From NCBI GenBank assembly GCA_964559295.1, contig CAZLGO010000011.1, positions 1 through 28,685 of the forward strand: 28,685 nt of DNA, given 5' to 3'. Position 1 is the stretch's first letter, and each line of letters opens with the position of its first letter. The notes beneath the pieces are model-generated. The model was given only the letters and a program-made list of their open reading frames with translations. It searched no databases and was not told the DNA's origin. The stretch comes from CAZLGO01 sp964559295 (lineage in GTDB: Archaea; Methanobacteriota; Methanobacteria; Methanobacteriales; Methanobacteriaceae). Shown here one piece after another: positions 7,791 through 16,640 of the stretch. The translations under genes and the position numbers were made by a program.

Positions 7791-8969
7791 TCAAGGATAG
7801 ATCTTATCCAATTCATCAAAATCATTTTCTATGGTTATGACATCTGCTTTCCTAACATGAGGACATTTTAATCCATGCCCTGTCACGATACAAACAACTT
7901 TCTTGCCTTTGAAGTTTTTTCTGTATTTGATAAGGCAAGCTATGCTTACAGCACCAGAGGGTTCTGCAAAAAGACCTTCAGATCTACCAAGTACTTTCTG
8001 AGCACTTAAAATCTCCTCGTCTGATACAAGCTCTGCAAAACCACATGATTCTCTGATGGCTGCCAATGCCTCAGCACCATCGAGTGGATCTTCACATGCT
8101 ATTGCATCTGCAATTGTATCGGCTTTTTCCATTGGAATGGGCCTCTTAAGATCGTTTTTAAATGCATCGACTATTGGTGAGCAACCCTCTGCCTGCACCC
8201 CGATTATCTTAGGAAGCTTCTCTTGTAATCCCACGTTCTTAAGTTCAAGAAGTGATTTCCACACAGCCCTCGTTAAGGTTCCATTTCCCATGGGACAGAT
8301 TACGTAATCTGGAACATTCCAATAAAACTGATCCACTATCTCAAATCCAACGGATTTTTGACCTTCACTTCTGTATGGGTAATCACCAACCAGATAGGTA
8401 CTGTATCTTCTGTTTGCCTCTTCTGTTAATCTTAGGCAGTCAGCATAGGTTCCTTTAACCTTTATTACCTCCGCACCACAACTTAGTATCTGGAATATTT
8501 TCAAGCGTGGAGTACTTTCTGGAACAAATACCTTACAATCAATTCCAGCTTTTGCGCAATAGGAAGATAGGGATGCTCCCATGTTACCTGTTGACGCACA
8601 GCATACAGAATCTGCTCCAAGTTCAACCGCCTTTGTTATTTCAATTGTTGAGCCGCGGTCTTTAAAAGACCCAGTTGGATTCATGCCTTCATGTTTAAAA
8701 TATAGTTCGCAGCCCATCTCATTTCCAATCCTTTTTGATAAAAAGAGAGGTGTTCCACCCTCTTCAAATGAAACTGCCCTTTTGAGATCATCCACAGGAT
8801 AAAACATCCAATATTTCCAGTGCCATGGCTTCTCTCTTATAAAATCTGCCATTAGGATTATCTTTTGAATTCTTTTGTAGTCATAGATTATATCTAAAGA
8901 CCCACCGCATTTGCACCGGAAGATGATATCATCTGGTTTATGTTCCTTCCCGCATCGCAGACATGTCAT
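7791..8969 (-). CDS. thrC: Threonine synthase (PLP-dependent)
   Basis: The 392-residue product is a fold-type II PLP enzyme of the threonine synthase family, which converts O-phosphohomoserine to threonine. The PLP lysine is Lys103 in NPTGSFKDRG. The PLP phosphate loop appears as CPMGNGTLTRAVWKS, and the substrate region as ASTGNMGASLSSYCAKAG. The N terminus has a small zinc-knuckle-like set of Cys (CLRC at 3-6 and CKC at 19-21), frequent in archaeal ThrC. Cysteate synthase, used for coenzyme M in some methanogens, arose from this family. It cannot be excluded by eye, but comA elsewhere in the window points to the phosphosulfolactate route, which makes true ThrC more likely. The start is ATG 8969, 32 bases after the cysteine-rich gene; the stop lies 11 bases before the kinase-like start. 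Confidence 0.88.
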   Translation of the reverse strand: MTCLRCGKEHKPDDIIFRCKCGGSLDIIYDYKRIQKIILMADFIREKPWHWKYWMFYPVDDLKRAVSFEEGGTPLFLSKRIGNEMGCELYFKHEGMNPTGSFKDRGSTIEITKAVELGADSVCCASTGNMGASLSSYCAKAGIDCKVFVPESTPRLKIFQILSCGAEVIKVKGTYADCLRLTEEANRRYSTYLVGDYPYRSEGQKSVGFEIVDQFYWNVPDYVICPMGNGTLTRAVWKSLLELKNVGLQEKLPKIIGVQAEGCSPIVDAFKNDLKRPIPMEKADTIADAIACEDPLDGAEALAAIRESCGFAELVSDEEILSAQKVLGRSEGLFAEPSGAVSIACLIKYRKNFKGKKVVCIVTGHGLKCPHVRKADVITIENDFDELDKIYP

Positions 8970-9001
8970 TTTTTTGGCATGAAATATACTATCACTGTCC
9001 C

Positions 9002-10039
9002 TTATTTGTAGGGGAAGCCGCGAGCCGGAGTTGGTTTTAGGATCTTGACTGCATCAGCCCTCATAAAAGCATTTACAGTTGCACTCAATGAGCAGAGAGT
9101 TCCAATACCATGAGCAACTTTGCGATCACCATCAAACATAAGGGCTGTTATATAATCGTTCATCCTAACTTTCTCTTCTACATCAACTTCCTTCATTCTC
9201 TGCAATATTATGTTTCCAAGAGCACCCATTGATTTTCCAATCCAGCAATGCTTTAGGGGACACATGTCACAGTAATTTTTAAAAAGCCTGTTCCATTTTG
9301 CACTTCCAAAACCAGCAGCTATCTCAGCTCTTACGGTAGCATAGGCAATACAACAACCCCAATTTGTTCCTATGATTTTTTTATTTTCTCTAATGTGCGT
9401 GAAAACCCTTCTTTTTTCCCACCGAATGATATTTTCAATGCCCCTTTCATATTTCAGTTTACCTGTGTTTGGGGTATCTTTGAGTTCTTCTCTTACTTTC
9501 TCTCTCAACCCCTCATTTTTTGATACAGAGATATTTATGGCACAAACAGGACAAAAAGCTGATGTTGCTTCTGATATGAGATTACCATCTACATCATACA
9601 AACTTGCCTCCACCCCAATACCTTCTCTTTGAACCTCAACTCGCCCACCATCACGCCATATCATGCTTATGGCCACACCAGCAGGAGTAACACATCTTCC
9701 ATAACCAAACATTCTTGCAACTCTTTTTCTATCGTCTTTTTTTGTTAAGATTTTTTTAAGATTACTTGCAATTCCTTTTGGAATCAATCCAGCATTTATT
9801 TGGGCTTTTAAAATAGAGGGCGCCCATACGATGTCAATACCTTCTCCAATAACCCTTCCCCTATTATCGAAAATCTTTGATGCTGTTCCATCTGGTACTT
9901 CATATGATATGGCCTTTCCACCTTCTTCTGACAGTTTCTCTAAGGTAAGATGGCATATTCCACAGGCACCTTCCTGAGGTTGCAGATCCCTTCTGACCGA
10001 TGAGATAACATTTTCTACAAATCCCATAATACCATCCAT
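9002..10039 (-). CDS. Unrecognised cysteine-rich cytoplasmic protein
   Basis: I do not recognise this 345-residue protein. It has no signal peptide or membrane segment. Eleven Cys are present, mostly in clusters: CGIC (26-29), Cys116, CPVC (163-166), a CC pair (229-230) and CDMCPLKHC (257-265), with Cys316 near the C terminus. Such clustering suggests an Fe-S or zinc protein, or a thiol redox enzyme. Glycine-rich segments (FGYGRCVTPAGVAISMIW, GTNWGCCIAYATVRAEIAAGFGS) look like conserved core rather than linker. It is probably the first gene of a run continuing into thrC, the kinase-like gene, thpR and cca, with a TATA box about 55 bases upstream. The start is the first ATG (10039); an ATG four codons later (10027) has GGATGGT ahead of it and is possible. 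That it is a real gene is firm; its role is unknown. Confidence 0.8.
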   Translation of the reverse strand: MDGIMGFVENVISSVRRDLQPQEGACGICHLTLEKLSEEGGKAISYEVPDGTASKIFDNRGRVIGEGIDIVWAPSILKAQINAGLIPKGIASNLKKILTKKDDRKRVARMFGYGRCVTPAGVAISMIWRDGGRVEVQREGIGVEASLYDVDGNLISEATSAFCPVCAINISVSKNEGLREKVREELKDTPNTGKLKYERGIENIIRWEKRRVFTHIRENKKIIGTNWGCCIAYATVRAEIAAGFGSAKWNRLFKNYCDMCPLKHCWIGKSMGALGNIILQRMKEVDVEEKVRMNDYITALMFDGDRKVAHGIGTLCSLSATVNAFMRADAVKILKPTPARGFPYK

Positions 10040-10090
10040 TTGGATTTAATTCTGTTGAAACTATACTTATCTACGTGTCTAAAACCAAAA

Positions 10091-10101
10091 ATTTTATATA
10101 T
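10091..10101 (-). promoter_or_regulatory. TATA box ahead of the cysteine-rich gene / thrC run
   Basis: On the minus strand the sequence reads ATATATAAAAT, 52 to 62 bases before the ATG at 10039, giving a leader of roughly 30 bases. A second box (TTTATATATA, 10125-10134) lies further upstream. The whole 10040-10273 gap is A+T-rich and holds no other feature I can support. Confidence 0.45.
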
Positions 10102-10273
10102 TACTAATTTTTTTGCATGAAAAATATATATAAATCTTTTGGTATTCCCAGGAACGATGTCAAATAATGGTTTTTGATAATTTAGGAGTTCTATGATGAT
10201 AATTATCACAATTAAAGTCTAATTGAGTTTTTTGTGTAGAATTTAAAAATCTTGTTATAAATAAGCTCATCCG

Positions 10274-11431
10274 TTATAATTTCACTGCTTTTAGGGAATA
10301 TAAAGCTTTTTCAAGTTGTTTATCCATATCGATACTCTCTTGAGCCTTTAGAACATTTACAATGTTTGCATTTGTTTCTGGATATTTGGGAACAGCGCTA
10401 CATCCCTTATCAGGAGATATTGAAATCTCGTAAGTTCCAATTTCCCTTGCAAGTCTCTCAATTTCAACCTTATCAAATCCAATCAATGGGCTGAATATGG
10501 GAAGCGAAATTGAATACCTCGTTGCCATTAAATTAGGAAGGGTTTGGGATGCAACTTGCCCTAAACTGCTTCCATCAACAACCCCTTTAGCATTTTCCCT
10601 CTTTGCAATCTCTTCTGCAATCCTATACATTCCTCTCTTGCAGAGCACACATGTTAATTTTTCTGCCTCTGATAGGCATTTTTTTAGGAAATTTCCATAT
10701 TTTATATAGTACATTTTAAATTTAGAGCCGGCAGAATAACTTTTAAGTTTTTTAGCTATTTTTATAACTTTTTGTTTTGATTCTGGCGTTGTATATGGGT
10801 CATTATCAAAGTGAAGGGCTACAATCTCGCACCCTCTTTTCATCATCAAAAATGCTGCAACAGGGGAATCTATGCCTCCTGATAATAAAACAACCAGTTT
10901 CCCTTGCGTTTTGAGGGGAAGACCCCCTAAACCTTGAATTTTCTCATGATAGACATATGTCTTATCTTGACGCACTTCTACAAACAACTCAAAATCAGGA
11001 TGATCAAGATCAACTGGTGCATTTGTCATCTCTACAACAACGGATCCACAAAATGAAGCCATATCTTTGCTTGTAAAATCATGGATTCCAGCCCTTGTGC
11101 TTCTTATCGCAAAAGAAGTTTTGTCTGAAAATAACCCTTCAGAGATCATTTCTTTCATGTAATTTTCAATGACTCTTCTTATAGAACCAAAATCAGTTGT
11201 GGTAGAGATCGCAGGGCTAAATGATACTATTCCAAATATTTTTCCCAAAGATTCCAAAGCATGATCGAAATCAGCTGGATAGATGAATATTCTTCCTTGA
11301 TCTAACTTTACTTTGCAGTCTATCTTGCTTTTTATATTTGAAATAAGCTTTTTTTCAAATCTTCGTCTTACTTTGGGACTTTTTATCCCTATTTCACCAT
11401 ATCTTACAATTATAAGTTCGTAATTTTGCAT
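10274..11431 (-). CDS. thiI: ThiI-type tRNA 4-thiouridine synthetase
   Basis: The 385-residue protein has the ThiI layout: an N-terminal ferredoxin-like region (from ELIIVRYGEIGIKS), a THUMP domain to about residue 165, and a PP-loop ATPase domain with LLSGGIDSPVA (loop Ser184-Ser189). It activates tRNA U8 by adenylation before sulfur transfer. There is no C-terminal rhodanese domain, as is usual for archaea. A CVLC pair (261 and 264) and Cys344 in DKGCSAVPKYPE are present; the latter aligns with the catalytic PP-loop-domain Cys of E. coli ThiI, so sulfur transfer through these thiols is plausible. The start is ATG 11431 with only a weak Shine-Dalgarno (CGGGA), and a TATA box is seen about 36 bases before it. 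It follows the DUF39-ferredoxin gene after 172 bases, probably with its own promoter. Confidence 0.94.
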   Translation of the reverse strand: MQNYELIIVRYGEIGIKSPKVRRRFEKKLISNIKSKIDCKVKLDQGRIFIYPADFDHALESLGKIFGIVSFSPAISTTTDFGSIRRVIENYMKEMISEGLFSDKTSFAIRSTRAGIHDFTSKDMASFCGSVVVEMTNAPVDLDHPDFELFVEVRQDKTYVYHEKIQGLGGLPLKTQGKLVVLLSGGIDSPVAAFLMMKRGCEIVALHFDNDPYTTPESKQKVIKIAKKLKSYSAGSKFKMYYIKYGNFLKKCLSEAEKLTCVLCKRGMYRIAEEIAKRENAKGVVDGSSLGQVASQTLPNLMATRYSISLPIFSPLIGFDKVEIERLAREIGTYEISISPDKGCSAVPKYPETNANIVNVLKAQESIDMDKQLEKALYSLKAVKL

Positions 11432-11466
11432 TTTAATCCCGACTTATAGAATATAGTGGATCAACA

Positions 11467-11478
11467 CCTTTAATAAAG
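11467..11478 (-). promoter_or_regulatory. Probable TATA box of thiI
   Basis: The minus strand reads CTTTATTAAAGG, 36 to 47 bases before the thiI ATG. It predicts a leader of about 15 to 20 bases. The box is a near palindrome. Confidence 0.4.
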
Positions 11479-11603
11479 CTTTTTTCAAGAACTTAAAGAT
11501 AAATTAGCATCAAAATTTCCATAGAGGATCGTATGGTTGATCAAGATACTCTTTGGATAAAATTTTTTGATCAAATCGTTTTTAAAGTTTTTTGGATGGG
11601 ATT

Positions 11604-12863
11604 TTAAAAAATATTTGAAATTAAAAAAACACCTTCGTAGATCCTTTTTTTAAGCTCCAATGCTAATTCACGTGCTCTTTTTATATCTGACTGACGACAT
11701 AATACTGGTATGTCCATGACCCTATCATCCACCTTGAACTTAACAGTCCCTGATTTCATTTCAAATACACCGTTTGGACAAGAATACACACACATTCCAC
11801 AGCCGAAGCATCTTTTCGTATTTAAGGTATCGCTGTAGGCTCCTGTAGGACATCTCTCCCGCACTATACACACTTCACAGCTCAAGCATCCTTCTGGATG
11901 ATATACAGGTCTTTCGTCAACATCATCCCAGACAGCACCATAATCTGTATATCCTAAAATTTTGTGACGCCCTCTAATATCTGCAATTGGAAGCTTTATG
12001 TCCTCATTTTTTATAAAAGTGCGTTTTAAAATCTCATCATTTAGCACTGGGATCGCAACTGCCACGCTGTTGAATATCTCTGGACCTGCCGCTGTTTTAA
12101 ATCCGCCAAGGTAATGGGGATCCATATTGTGCATATCAGCAGCTATCATGAGATTTGGTTTTTCTTTTGTACTTCTCGTCCCATGGCCGATCACGATTCC
12201 TCCTGCACCATTTAAAAGCACCCTACTTCCTACACAAATGGTTTTCATCAGCGGATCATTTTGTAGAGGATTTAACTCGCCGCATCCTGAAAATGAAATC
12301 CCTCTGTAGGGTCCCTCCATGTCTATCGCATGGAATATGGATGATATTGCCTCCTTGCTCGGATTTACGAATGCTGTATAGTTTTTGAAGGCTAATCTTG
12401 TTCCGATCATTTTTGCAGTGCTCATATCATCTATATTGGCCGTTGCTTTAATGATCTTACCTTCTGTTGATTTCATTTCAATTTTTATATCCCTTCCACT
12501 CACAATATCTTTAAATAAAAATCCTCCACCATAATCCTCATCATAAATGCTTTTTGCTGTGCCATAAACTATAAGATCAACTGATCCGAGCCATTCGTTT
12601 GGGCAGGGACCTGGAAATCCTGGAACACCATTTAAAAAGATTTTTTTTGCTTTTTTAAACTTTCCAGGTTCAGATACTTTAAAATGAAATACGGCAGCTG
12701 TTCCAGACATTATTCCGCAGGTTCCGGGGGTTATAACATCGATATCCTCTGCTTTTGGTTCTTTGCCTTTTCTTACAAGCTGACTTACTTCCTCTGCTGT
12801 AAGTACCGTTGCTTCTCCATTGGCTATTTTGTGGTTTATTTCTTCTATACTGCGGATTTTCAA
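11604..12863 (-). CDS. DUF39-ferredoxin protein (methanogenesis marker 16, HcyA-like)
   Basis: The 419 residues divide into a DUF39 domain (about 1-320) and a C-terminal ferredoxin with two four-Cys clusters: 326, 329, 332, 338 and 352, 355, 358, 362. Conserved Cys in the DUF39 part include those in PGTCGIMSGTA (49), GFPGPCPNEW (87) and FSGCGELNP (194). The fusion of DUF39 to ferredoxin is the arrangement named methanogenesis marker 16. DUF39 proteins are implicated genetically in making homocysteine from aspartate semialdehyde, usually with a NIL/CBS-ferredoxin partner (HcyB). No such partner is in this window. The start is a TTG at 12863 with GGAG eight bases upstream and no better codon nearby. 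TATA box about 50 bases upstream. Family call firm; reaction inferred from relatives. Confidence 0.9.
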   Translation of the reverse strand: MKIRSIEEINHKIANGEATVLTAEEVSQLVRKGKEPKAEDIDVITPGTCGIMSGTAAVFHFKVSEPGKFKKAKKIFLNGVPGFPGPCPNEWLGSVDLIVYGTAKSIYDEDYGGGFLFKDIVSGRDIKIEMKSTEGKIIKATANIDDMSTAKMIGTRLAFKNYTAFVNPSKEAISSIFHAIDMEGPYRGISFSGCGELNPLQNDPLMKTICVGSRVLLNGAGGIVIGHGTRSTKEKPNLMIAADMHNMDPHYLGGFKTAAGPEIFNSVAVAIPVLNDEILKRTFIKNEDIKLPIADIRGRHKILGYTDYGAVWDDVDERPVYHPEGCLSCEVCIVRERCPTGAYSDTLNTKRCFGCGMCVYSCPNGVFEMKSGTVKFKVDDRVMDIPVLCRQSDIKRARELALELKKRIYEGVFLISNIF

Positions 12864-12912
12864 GATGTGTCTCCAAATCTTTATTTTAATTCTTATAGAT
12901 TATGGATCATTC

Positions 12913-12922
12913 GTTATATAAA
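12913..12922 (-). promoter_or_regulatory. TATA box of the DUF39-ferredoxin gene
   Basis: The minus strand reads TTTATATAAC, 50 to 59 bases ahead of the TTG start at 12863. That leaves a leader of about 25 to 30 bases containing the GGAG Shine-Dalgarno. Confidence 0.45.
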
Positions 12923-13037
12923 TTTAATCTAAAAAGAAGAAACACGAAGTAAAGGTTTATTATAAGACTAATTTATCTACAACTAACTGAATTTTAATTT
13001 TTAAGTAATTTCTTCGAATGAAAAATTTACTCTGTAT

Positions 13038-13435
13038 CTATCCCAATATCTGTCCAATTGCATCATCTTTTGCGCGCCCTGCTTTCAATTCTATGACGAC
13101 AAAATTATTTTTCTTATCCAAACAAAGAATGTCGATTCTACCTACATCAATTATATATTGTCTCCCATCCTCAAACAATTCAAATCGTCTTCAATTTGAT
13201 TTAAATTGTTGATTATAGACTCTTGTAAGTCCCGTCTAATCCAAAAGTTGTTTCTTGGGCATCAATTAAATCATGAGAAGATGTATCTTCGTATGTCCCC
13301 ATGGTTGTATGTGCCTTTAATGGCTCGGACGCTTCCAACAGATACATTCAACAAGCTTGCTATCTCCTCCGTACTTAACTTAGGGTTTTTTAACAACTCC
13401 TTTATCTTTTCTTTTTGTTCATCGCTTACTGGCAT
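13038..13435 (-). pseudogene. Decayed HTH plus NucS-like PD-(D/E)XK nuclease
   Basis: Read across frames, this gives one protein. First comes a helix-turn-helix (EQKEKIKELLKNPKLSTEEI and ASLLNVSVGSVRAIKG) from ATG 13435, which has GGTGA five bases upstream. A frame change near 13290-13320 leads to HDLIDAQETTFGL, another to RDLQESIINNLNQIEDDL, and another to ELFEDGRQYIIDVGRIDILCLD and FVVIELKAGRAKDDAIGQILG, then a stop (13038-13040). The GRIDIL and IELK segments carry the Asp and Glu-x-Lys of a PD-(D/E)XK nuclease, like the EndoMS/NucS (DUF91) C-terminal domain. Intact relatives continue beyond GQILG, so the end is lost too. At least three frame breaks make it a pseudogene. It starts 34 bases after the alaS stop and may be read from the alaS transcript. 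Confidence 0.75.
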
Positions 13436-13469
13436 GTTCTTCACCATTCGATGTTTACTGGAAATAATC

Positions 13470-16187
13470 TCATGCAATTTCCTTTTTCACCACATCCAGC
13501 ACAAAATCCAAAGCATCCTGCATTTTCTCTGCGTGGGGACCTGCACCCTGAGCTAGTGTCGGTCTTCCACCTCCTCCACCGCCAAGTATCTTGGCTGCTT
13601 CTTTAATAAGCTCATTTATTTTTACACCTTTATTTAAAGCTTTTTTGGAAGATGCACCAACTATCTTACCCTCGCTGCTTCCAATAATTACTACATCAAC
13701 TTTCTCGGTTTTCTCTGTAAGTTCGGTGGCTATCTTTATAAGTTCTTCCATATCAGCTTCTACTATCTCCCTTAAAACCACCAGATCATCAATTTTCTCG
13801 GTTTTATTCACAAGCCCCTCGATTTTAAGGGACGCTATATTGCTTTTTAGTCTATCAACCTCATTCCTTAAAGCTTTCCATTCAGTAAAGAATCTATCAC
13901 AAGTTTTAGGGAGCTGTTTCGTCTTAACTTTAAATATAGCTGCACTTTCTCTTAAAATAGCATCGTTATTTTGGATAGCTTCTATTGCGGCTTCTCCTGC
14001 CGAAAACTCGATCCTCTCAACACCATCCTGAATTCTCTCCGTCCTCGTTATTTTTATAAGCCCTATATCACCGGTTCTATCAACATGAGTTCCTCCACAG
14101 GCTTGGACATCAATATCATCAATTTCAACAACTCTTATTTTTCGTCCAGGGACAACTCCTCCCTGATATAGAATAAAACCATATTTTTTTTCGGCTTCTG
14201 TCCGATCCATCCAATATGTAGTTACATTGACATTTTTCATAACATATTTATTCGCAATCTGCTCGATTTCCTGAAGCTCTTCATCTGTTATCCTCTTGTA
14301 ATGAGATAAATCAATTCTTGACCTTTTAACTCCTTTTTGAGCTCCAGCTTGCCACACATGATCTCCAAGGACTTTTCTTGCAGCTGAAACGATCAGATGG
14401 GTTGCGCTGTGGTTTCTTGCAAGGGATATTCGTCTATTCCAATCAATTTGACCTTTTACTTTTGATCCTTCGTATGGTATCAGCTTATCAATCTCTGATT
14501 CGGCTATTTTATGCAGAACAATATCATTGAGCTTTTCCGCATGTAAAACTCTGATCTTGTGATCTTCAATTTCTAAAAATCCAATATCAGACGGTTGACC
14601 TCCTCCTTCTGGATAGAAAAGAGTCCCATCTAATATTACATTATTTTCATAAAAACCGAGTATTTGGGCATCAAATTCGATTTCATGAGGTTCATCGTAG
14701 AACAAAAGCTGCGTTTTTGGGAAATTTAGCTCTATTTCCCCTTTATCTTTCTGAATCTCCTCGGAATGCTCTGTGGCAACCAGAGTATAGAAATTATCTG
14801 GGACATTCACCTTGAAACTCTCTTTTTCTGAGATCTCCTTTGTGGTCTCAGGAGGAATCCCATGGGAATCATAGAGTTTTATAAGCATATCAAGGGGTAA
14901 TTCATCCTTCTTATCTCTTTTGAGATATTTTATACTCTTTTTGACCAGTTGACTGCCTTTTGAGATGGTTTTACGATATCGTTTATCTTCAAGGTCGATT
15001 ATTTTGAGTATGTGATCCTGATGAACCCTGATTTCAGGATATGTTTTAGATAGAAAATCAAGCTGTATTTTCATTATGTCAGCAAGGGAATCTGACAACC
15101 CTAAATCTTTCATGAATCTAATGGTTCTCCTTATTACAAGTCTCGCAAGATATCCTTCCTTCACGTTTGATGGAATAACTCCATCTGCAAGCATGAATCC
15201 AAGGCATCTTGTATGGTCTGCAATTATATATATAGCCTCCATAGGTTCTGCAGCTTTCTCAAGCACATTTAATGATAATCCCAATCTCTCTGCAACCCTT
15301 GCTCGTAATGTTTTAATGTCCGCAAGAGTTTCAATGTCCATCATCCCTGCAACTCTTGCATTTTCAGACAGAATCTCTTCATCAACTTCAACCTGAGCCA
15401 TGCTTTTGAGCTTATCAATTACAGGACCAAACGATGCATCATATGCTGTGGGGGTCCCTTGGGATATCCATGCGAACCTTTCAAGACCGTATCCAGTATC
15501 AACAATTTTGAGTGGGATTTCCTGGCGTTCTCCAGCAGGAGTTGTTTTGTATTTTATAAAAACAAGGGTTGCAAGTTCTGCTCCTTTCACACAAACCTCA
15601 TAACAGGGACCTGCATTTCCTCCGCCTTCCCACCAAGATTCTATGAAACTTATATCTCCTGGATTTATTCCAATATGCTTTAAGAAGTCATGGCAGTATT
15701 TTACAGTCTCATCTTCCCAGTAAACGTATTTTTCGCGAGAATTAAAAGCATGGTGTCCTCCCATGGTAAAACAGGTCATGTGTCTTCCTGTCCTTCCAAC
15801 ATTATCCACATCGTTAAGTCTTATGGAAGGTTGAGCCACTACAAGCGGATTTGCCGGAGGTTCCACCAATCCTGATGTAACCCACGGCTGAAAGTTGTAA
15901 ATGGATGCACCAACCAAAAAAACATCGTCTCTCCATCTTTTTGCAAGAACTGGATATCTTTCTATGGCTTTATGATCATTTTTTTCAAAAAATTCAATGA
16001 AGGTACTCTGAATATCAAAAAGATCGTATTTTTTACTGGTTGCTGGATTTCCGATGAACCCATATTCATCACAAGGGGCATCTCCACATGTTTTTCTATC
16101 GACAATTGACCAGAAGTCTCTTCCACACACAATACAAGTTTTTTTTGTGAATCCAAGTTCTGCAAGTTGATGAGACATACCAATCAT
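13470..16187 (-). CDS. alaS: Alanyl-tRNA synthetase (archaeal type)
   Basis: The 905-residue protein is a full-length AlaRS that charges tRNA-Ala. The archaeal N-terminal extension carries CIVCG (18-21) and further Cys at 34 and 39, probably a zinc site. The class II catalytic core follows (RPSIRLND-like segment QPSIRLNDVDNVGRTGRH, then GYGLERFAW). The editing domain shows HSATH (593-597) and CGGTH (697-701), the metal ligands used to remove mischarged Ser and Gly. The end is the C-Ala region with GGGGGGRPTLAQGAG. The start is ATG 16187 in a leader with no clear Shine-Dalgarno; an ATG at 16178 is a possible alternative. It lies between the L12 terminator and the nuclease remnant. A TTTAAATTAAT stretch near 16213-16224 may be its TATA box. 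Confidence 0.97.
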   Translation of the reverse strand: MIGMSHQLAELGFTKKTCIVCGRDFWSIVDRKTCGDAPCDEYGFIGNPATSKKYDLFDIQSTFIEFFEKNDHKAIERYPVLAKRWRDDVFLVGASIYNFQPWVTSGLVEPPANPLVVAQPSIRLNDVDNVGRTGRHMTCFTMGGHHAFNSREKYVYWEDETVKYCHDFLKHIGINPGDISFIESWWEGGGNAGPCYEVCVKGAELATLVFIKYKTTPAGERQEIPLKIVDTGYGLERFAWISQGTPTAYDASFGPVIDKLKSMAQVEVDEEILSENARVAGMMDIETLADIKTLRARVAERLGLSLNVLEKAAEPMEAIYIIADHTRCLGFMLADGVIPSNVKEGYLARLVIRRTIRFMKDLGLSDSLADIMKIQLDFLSKTYPEIRVHQDHILKIIDLEDKRYRKTISKGSQLVKKSIKYLKRDKKDELPLDMLIKLYDSHGIPPETTKEISEKESFKVNVPDNFYTLVATEHSEEIQKDKGEIELNFPKTQLLFYDEPHEIEFDAQILGFYENNVILDGTLFYPEGGGQPSDIGFLEIEDHKIRVLHAEKLNDIVLHKIAESEIDKLIPYEGSKVKGQIDWNRRISLARNHSATHLIVSAARKVLGDHVWQAGAQKGVKRSRIDLSHYKRITDEELQEIEQIANKYVMKNVNVTTYWMDRTEAEKKYGFILYQGGVVPGRKIRVVEIDDIDVQACGGTHVDRTGDIGLIKITRTERIQDGVERIEFSAGEAAIEAIQNNDAILRESAAIFKVKTKQLPKTCDRFFTEWKALRNEVDRLKSNIASLKIEGLVNKTEKIDDLVVLREIVEADMEELIKIATELTEKTEKVDVVIIGSSEGKIVGASSKKALNKGVKINELIKEAAKILGGGGGGRPTLAQGAGPHAEKMQDALDFVLDVVKKEIA

Positions 16188-16240
16188 CGATAAAATTTTT
16201 TAAAAATCATAATTAATTTAAAAATAAAAGAAAAAATAGT

Positions 16241-16270
16241 AAAAAAGCCAATAAGAGGTTTCTGGCTTTT
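16241..16270 (-). terminator. Hairpin terminator after rpl12
   Basis: Perfect 8-base arms AAAAGCCA and TGGCTTTT (16243-16250 and 16263-16270) flank a 12-base loop. On the minus strand they are followed by a run of Ts just downstream of the rpl12 stop. This would end the secE-nusG-rpl operon before alaS. Confidence 0.65.
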
Positions 16271-16283
16271 AGAAACTGGAGAA

Positions 16284-16339
16284 GTTAGCCAAAAAGAGCA
16301 CCAAGCCCTGCTGCTGCTTCTTCCTCTTTTTCTTCTTCT
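16284..16339. repeat. 56-bp direct repeat shared by rpl12 and rpl10 ends (second copy 16640-16695)
   Basis: Both genes end in the same 56 bases, counting one base past the stop, without a mismatch. They then diverge within the Glu-codon-rich tails. Synonymous positions are also identical, which points to DNA-level exchange and not only to selection on the protein tail. Confidence 0.85.
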
Positions 16340-16596
16340 GATTCTTCCTCTTCTTCTGGTTCTTCCTCTTTCTCAGCTTTTTCTTCTTCCACTGGAGTTG
16401 CTGCTGCTGGAGCTGCTGTTACTGCTGTTTTTTCCATCGCCTCTTCGATATCAACTTCTTCAAGTGCTGCGATTAATGCTTTTACTCTTGCATCATCTAC
16501 TTTTGCTCCTGCAGCCTCAAGAACTTTTTTTACATTTTCTTCGCTGATTTTCTGACCGATTGTGTGCAATAACATTGTTGCGTATATATATTCCAT
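16285..16596 (-). CDS. rpl12: Ribosomal protein L12 (archaeal P1 type)
   Basis: The 103-residue stalk protein has the archaeal P1/L12 layout. The N-terminal helical dimerisation domain begins MEYIYATMLLHTIGQKIS, followed by an Ala/Pro hinge, a Glu/Lys-rich tail and the terminal AAAGLGALFG, which recruits translation factors in archaea. The start is ATG 16596 with a full GAGGTGATC Shine-Dalgarno just upstream, complementary to the archaeal 16S 3' end; it is the strongest ribosome site in the window and fits the need for several L12 copies per ribosome. It is the last gene of the operon, 44 bases after rpl10. The last 55 bases of the gene plus one base beyond the stop are identical in DNA to the end of rpl10. 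Confidence 0.96.
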   Translation of the reverse strand: MEYIYATMLLHTIGQKISEENVKKVLEAAGAKVDDARVKALIAALEEVDIEEAMEKTAVTAAPAAATPVEEEKAEKEEEPEEEEESEEEKEEEAAAGLGALFG

Positions 16597-16640
16597 ATGA
16601 TCACCTCAAATTTATTTAATTTATCAAAAAAACATTCATG

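Noticed and set aside
10015..10209. A 64-codon open frame on the minus strand overlapping the cysteine-rich gene
   Set aside because: It starts in an A+T-rich promoter region, has no Shine-Dalgarno, and overlaps a stronger gene in another frame.
13591..14031. A 146-codon open frame on the plus strand
   Set aside because: It is antisense to alaS, rich in Ser and Ile from reversed codons, and matches no family. The minus-strand AlaRS explains the region.
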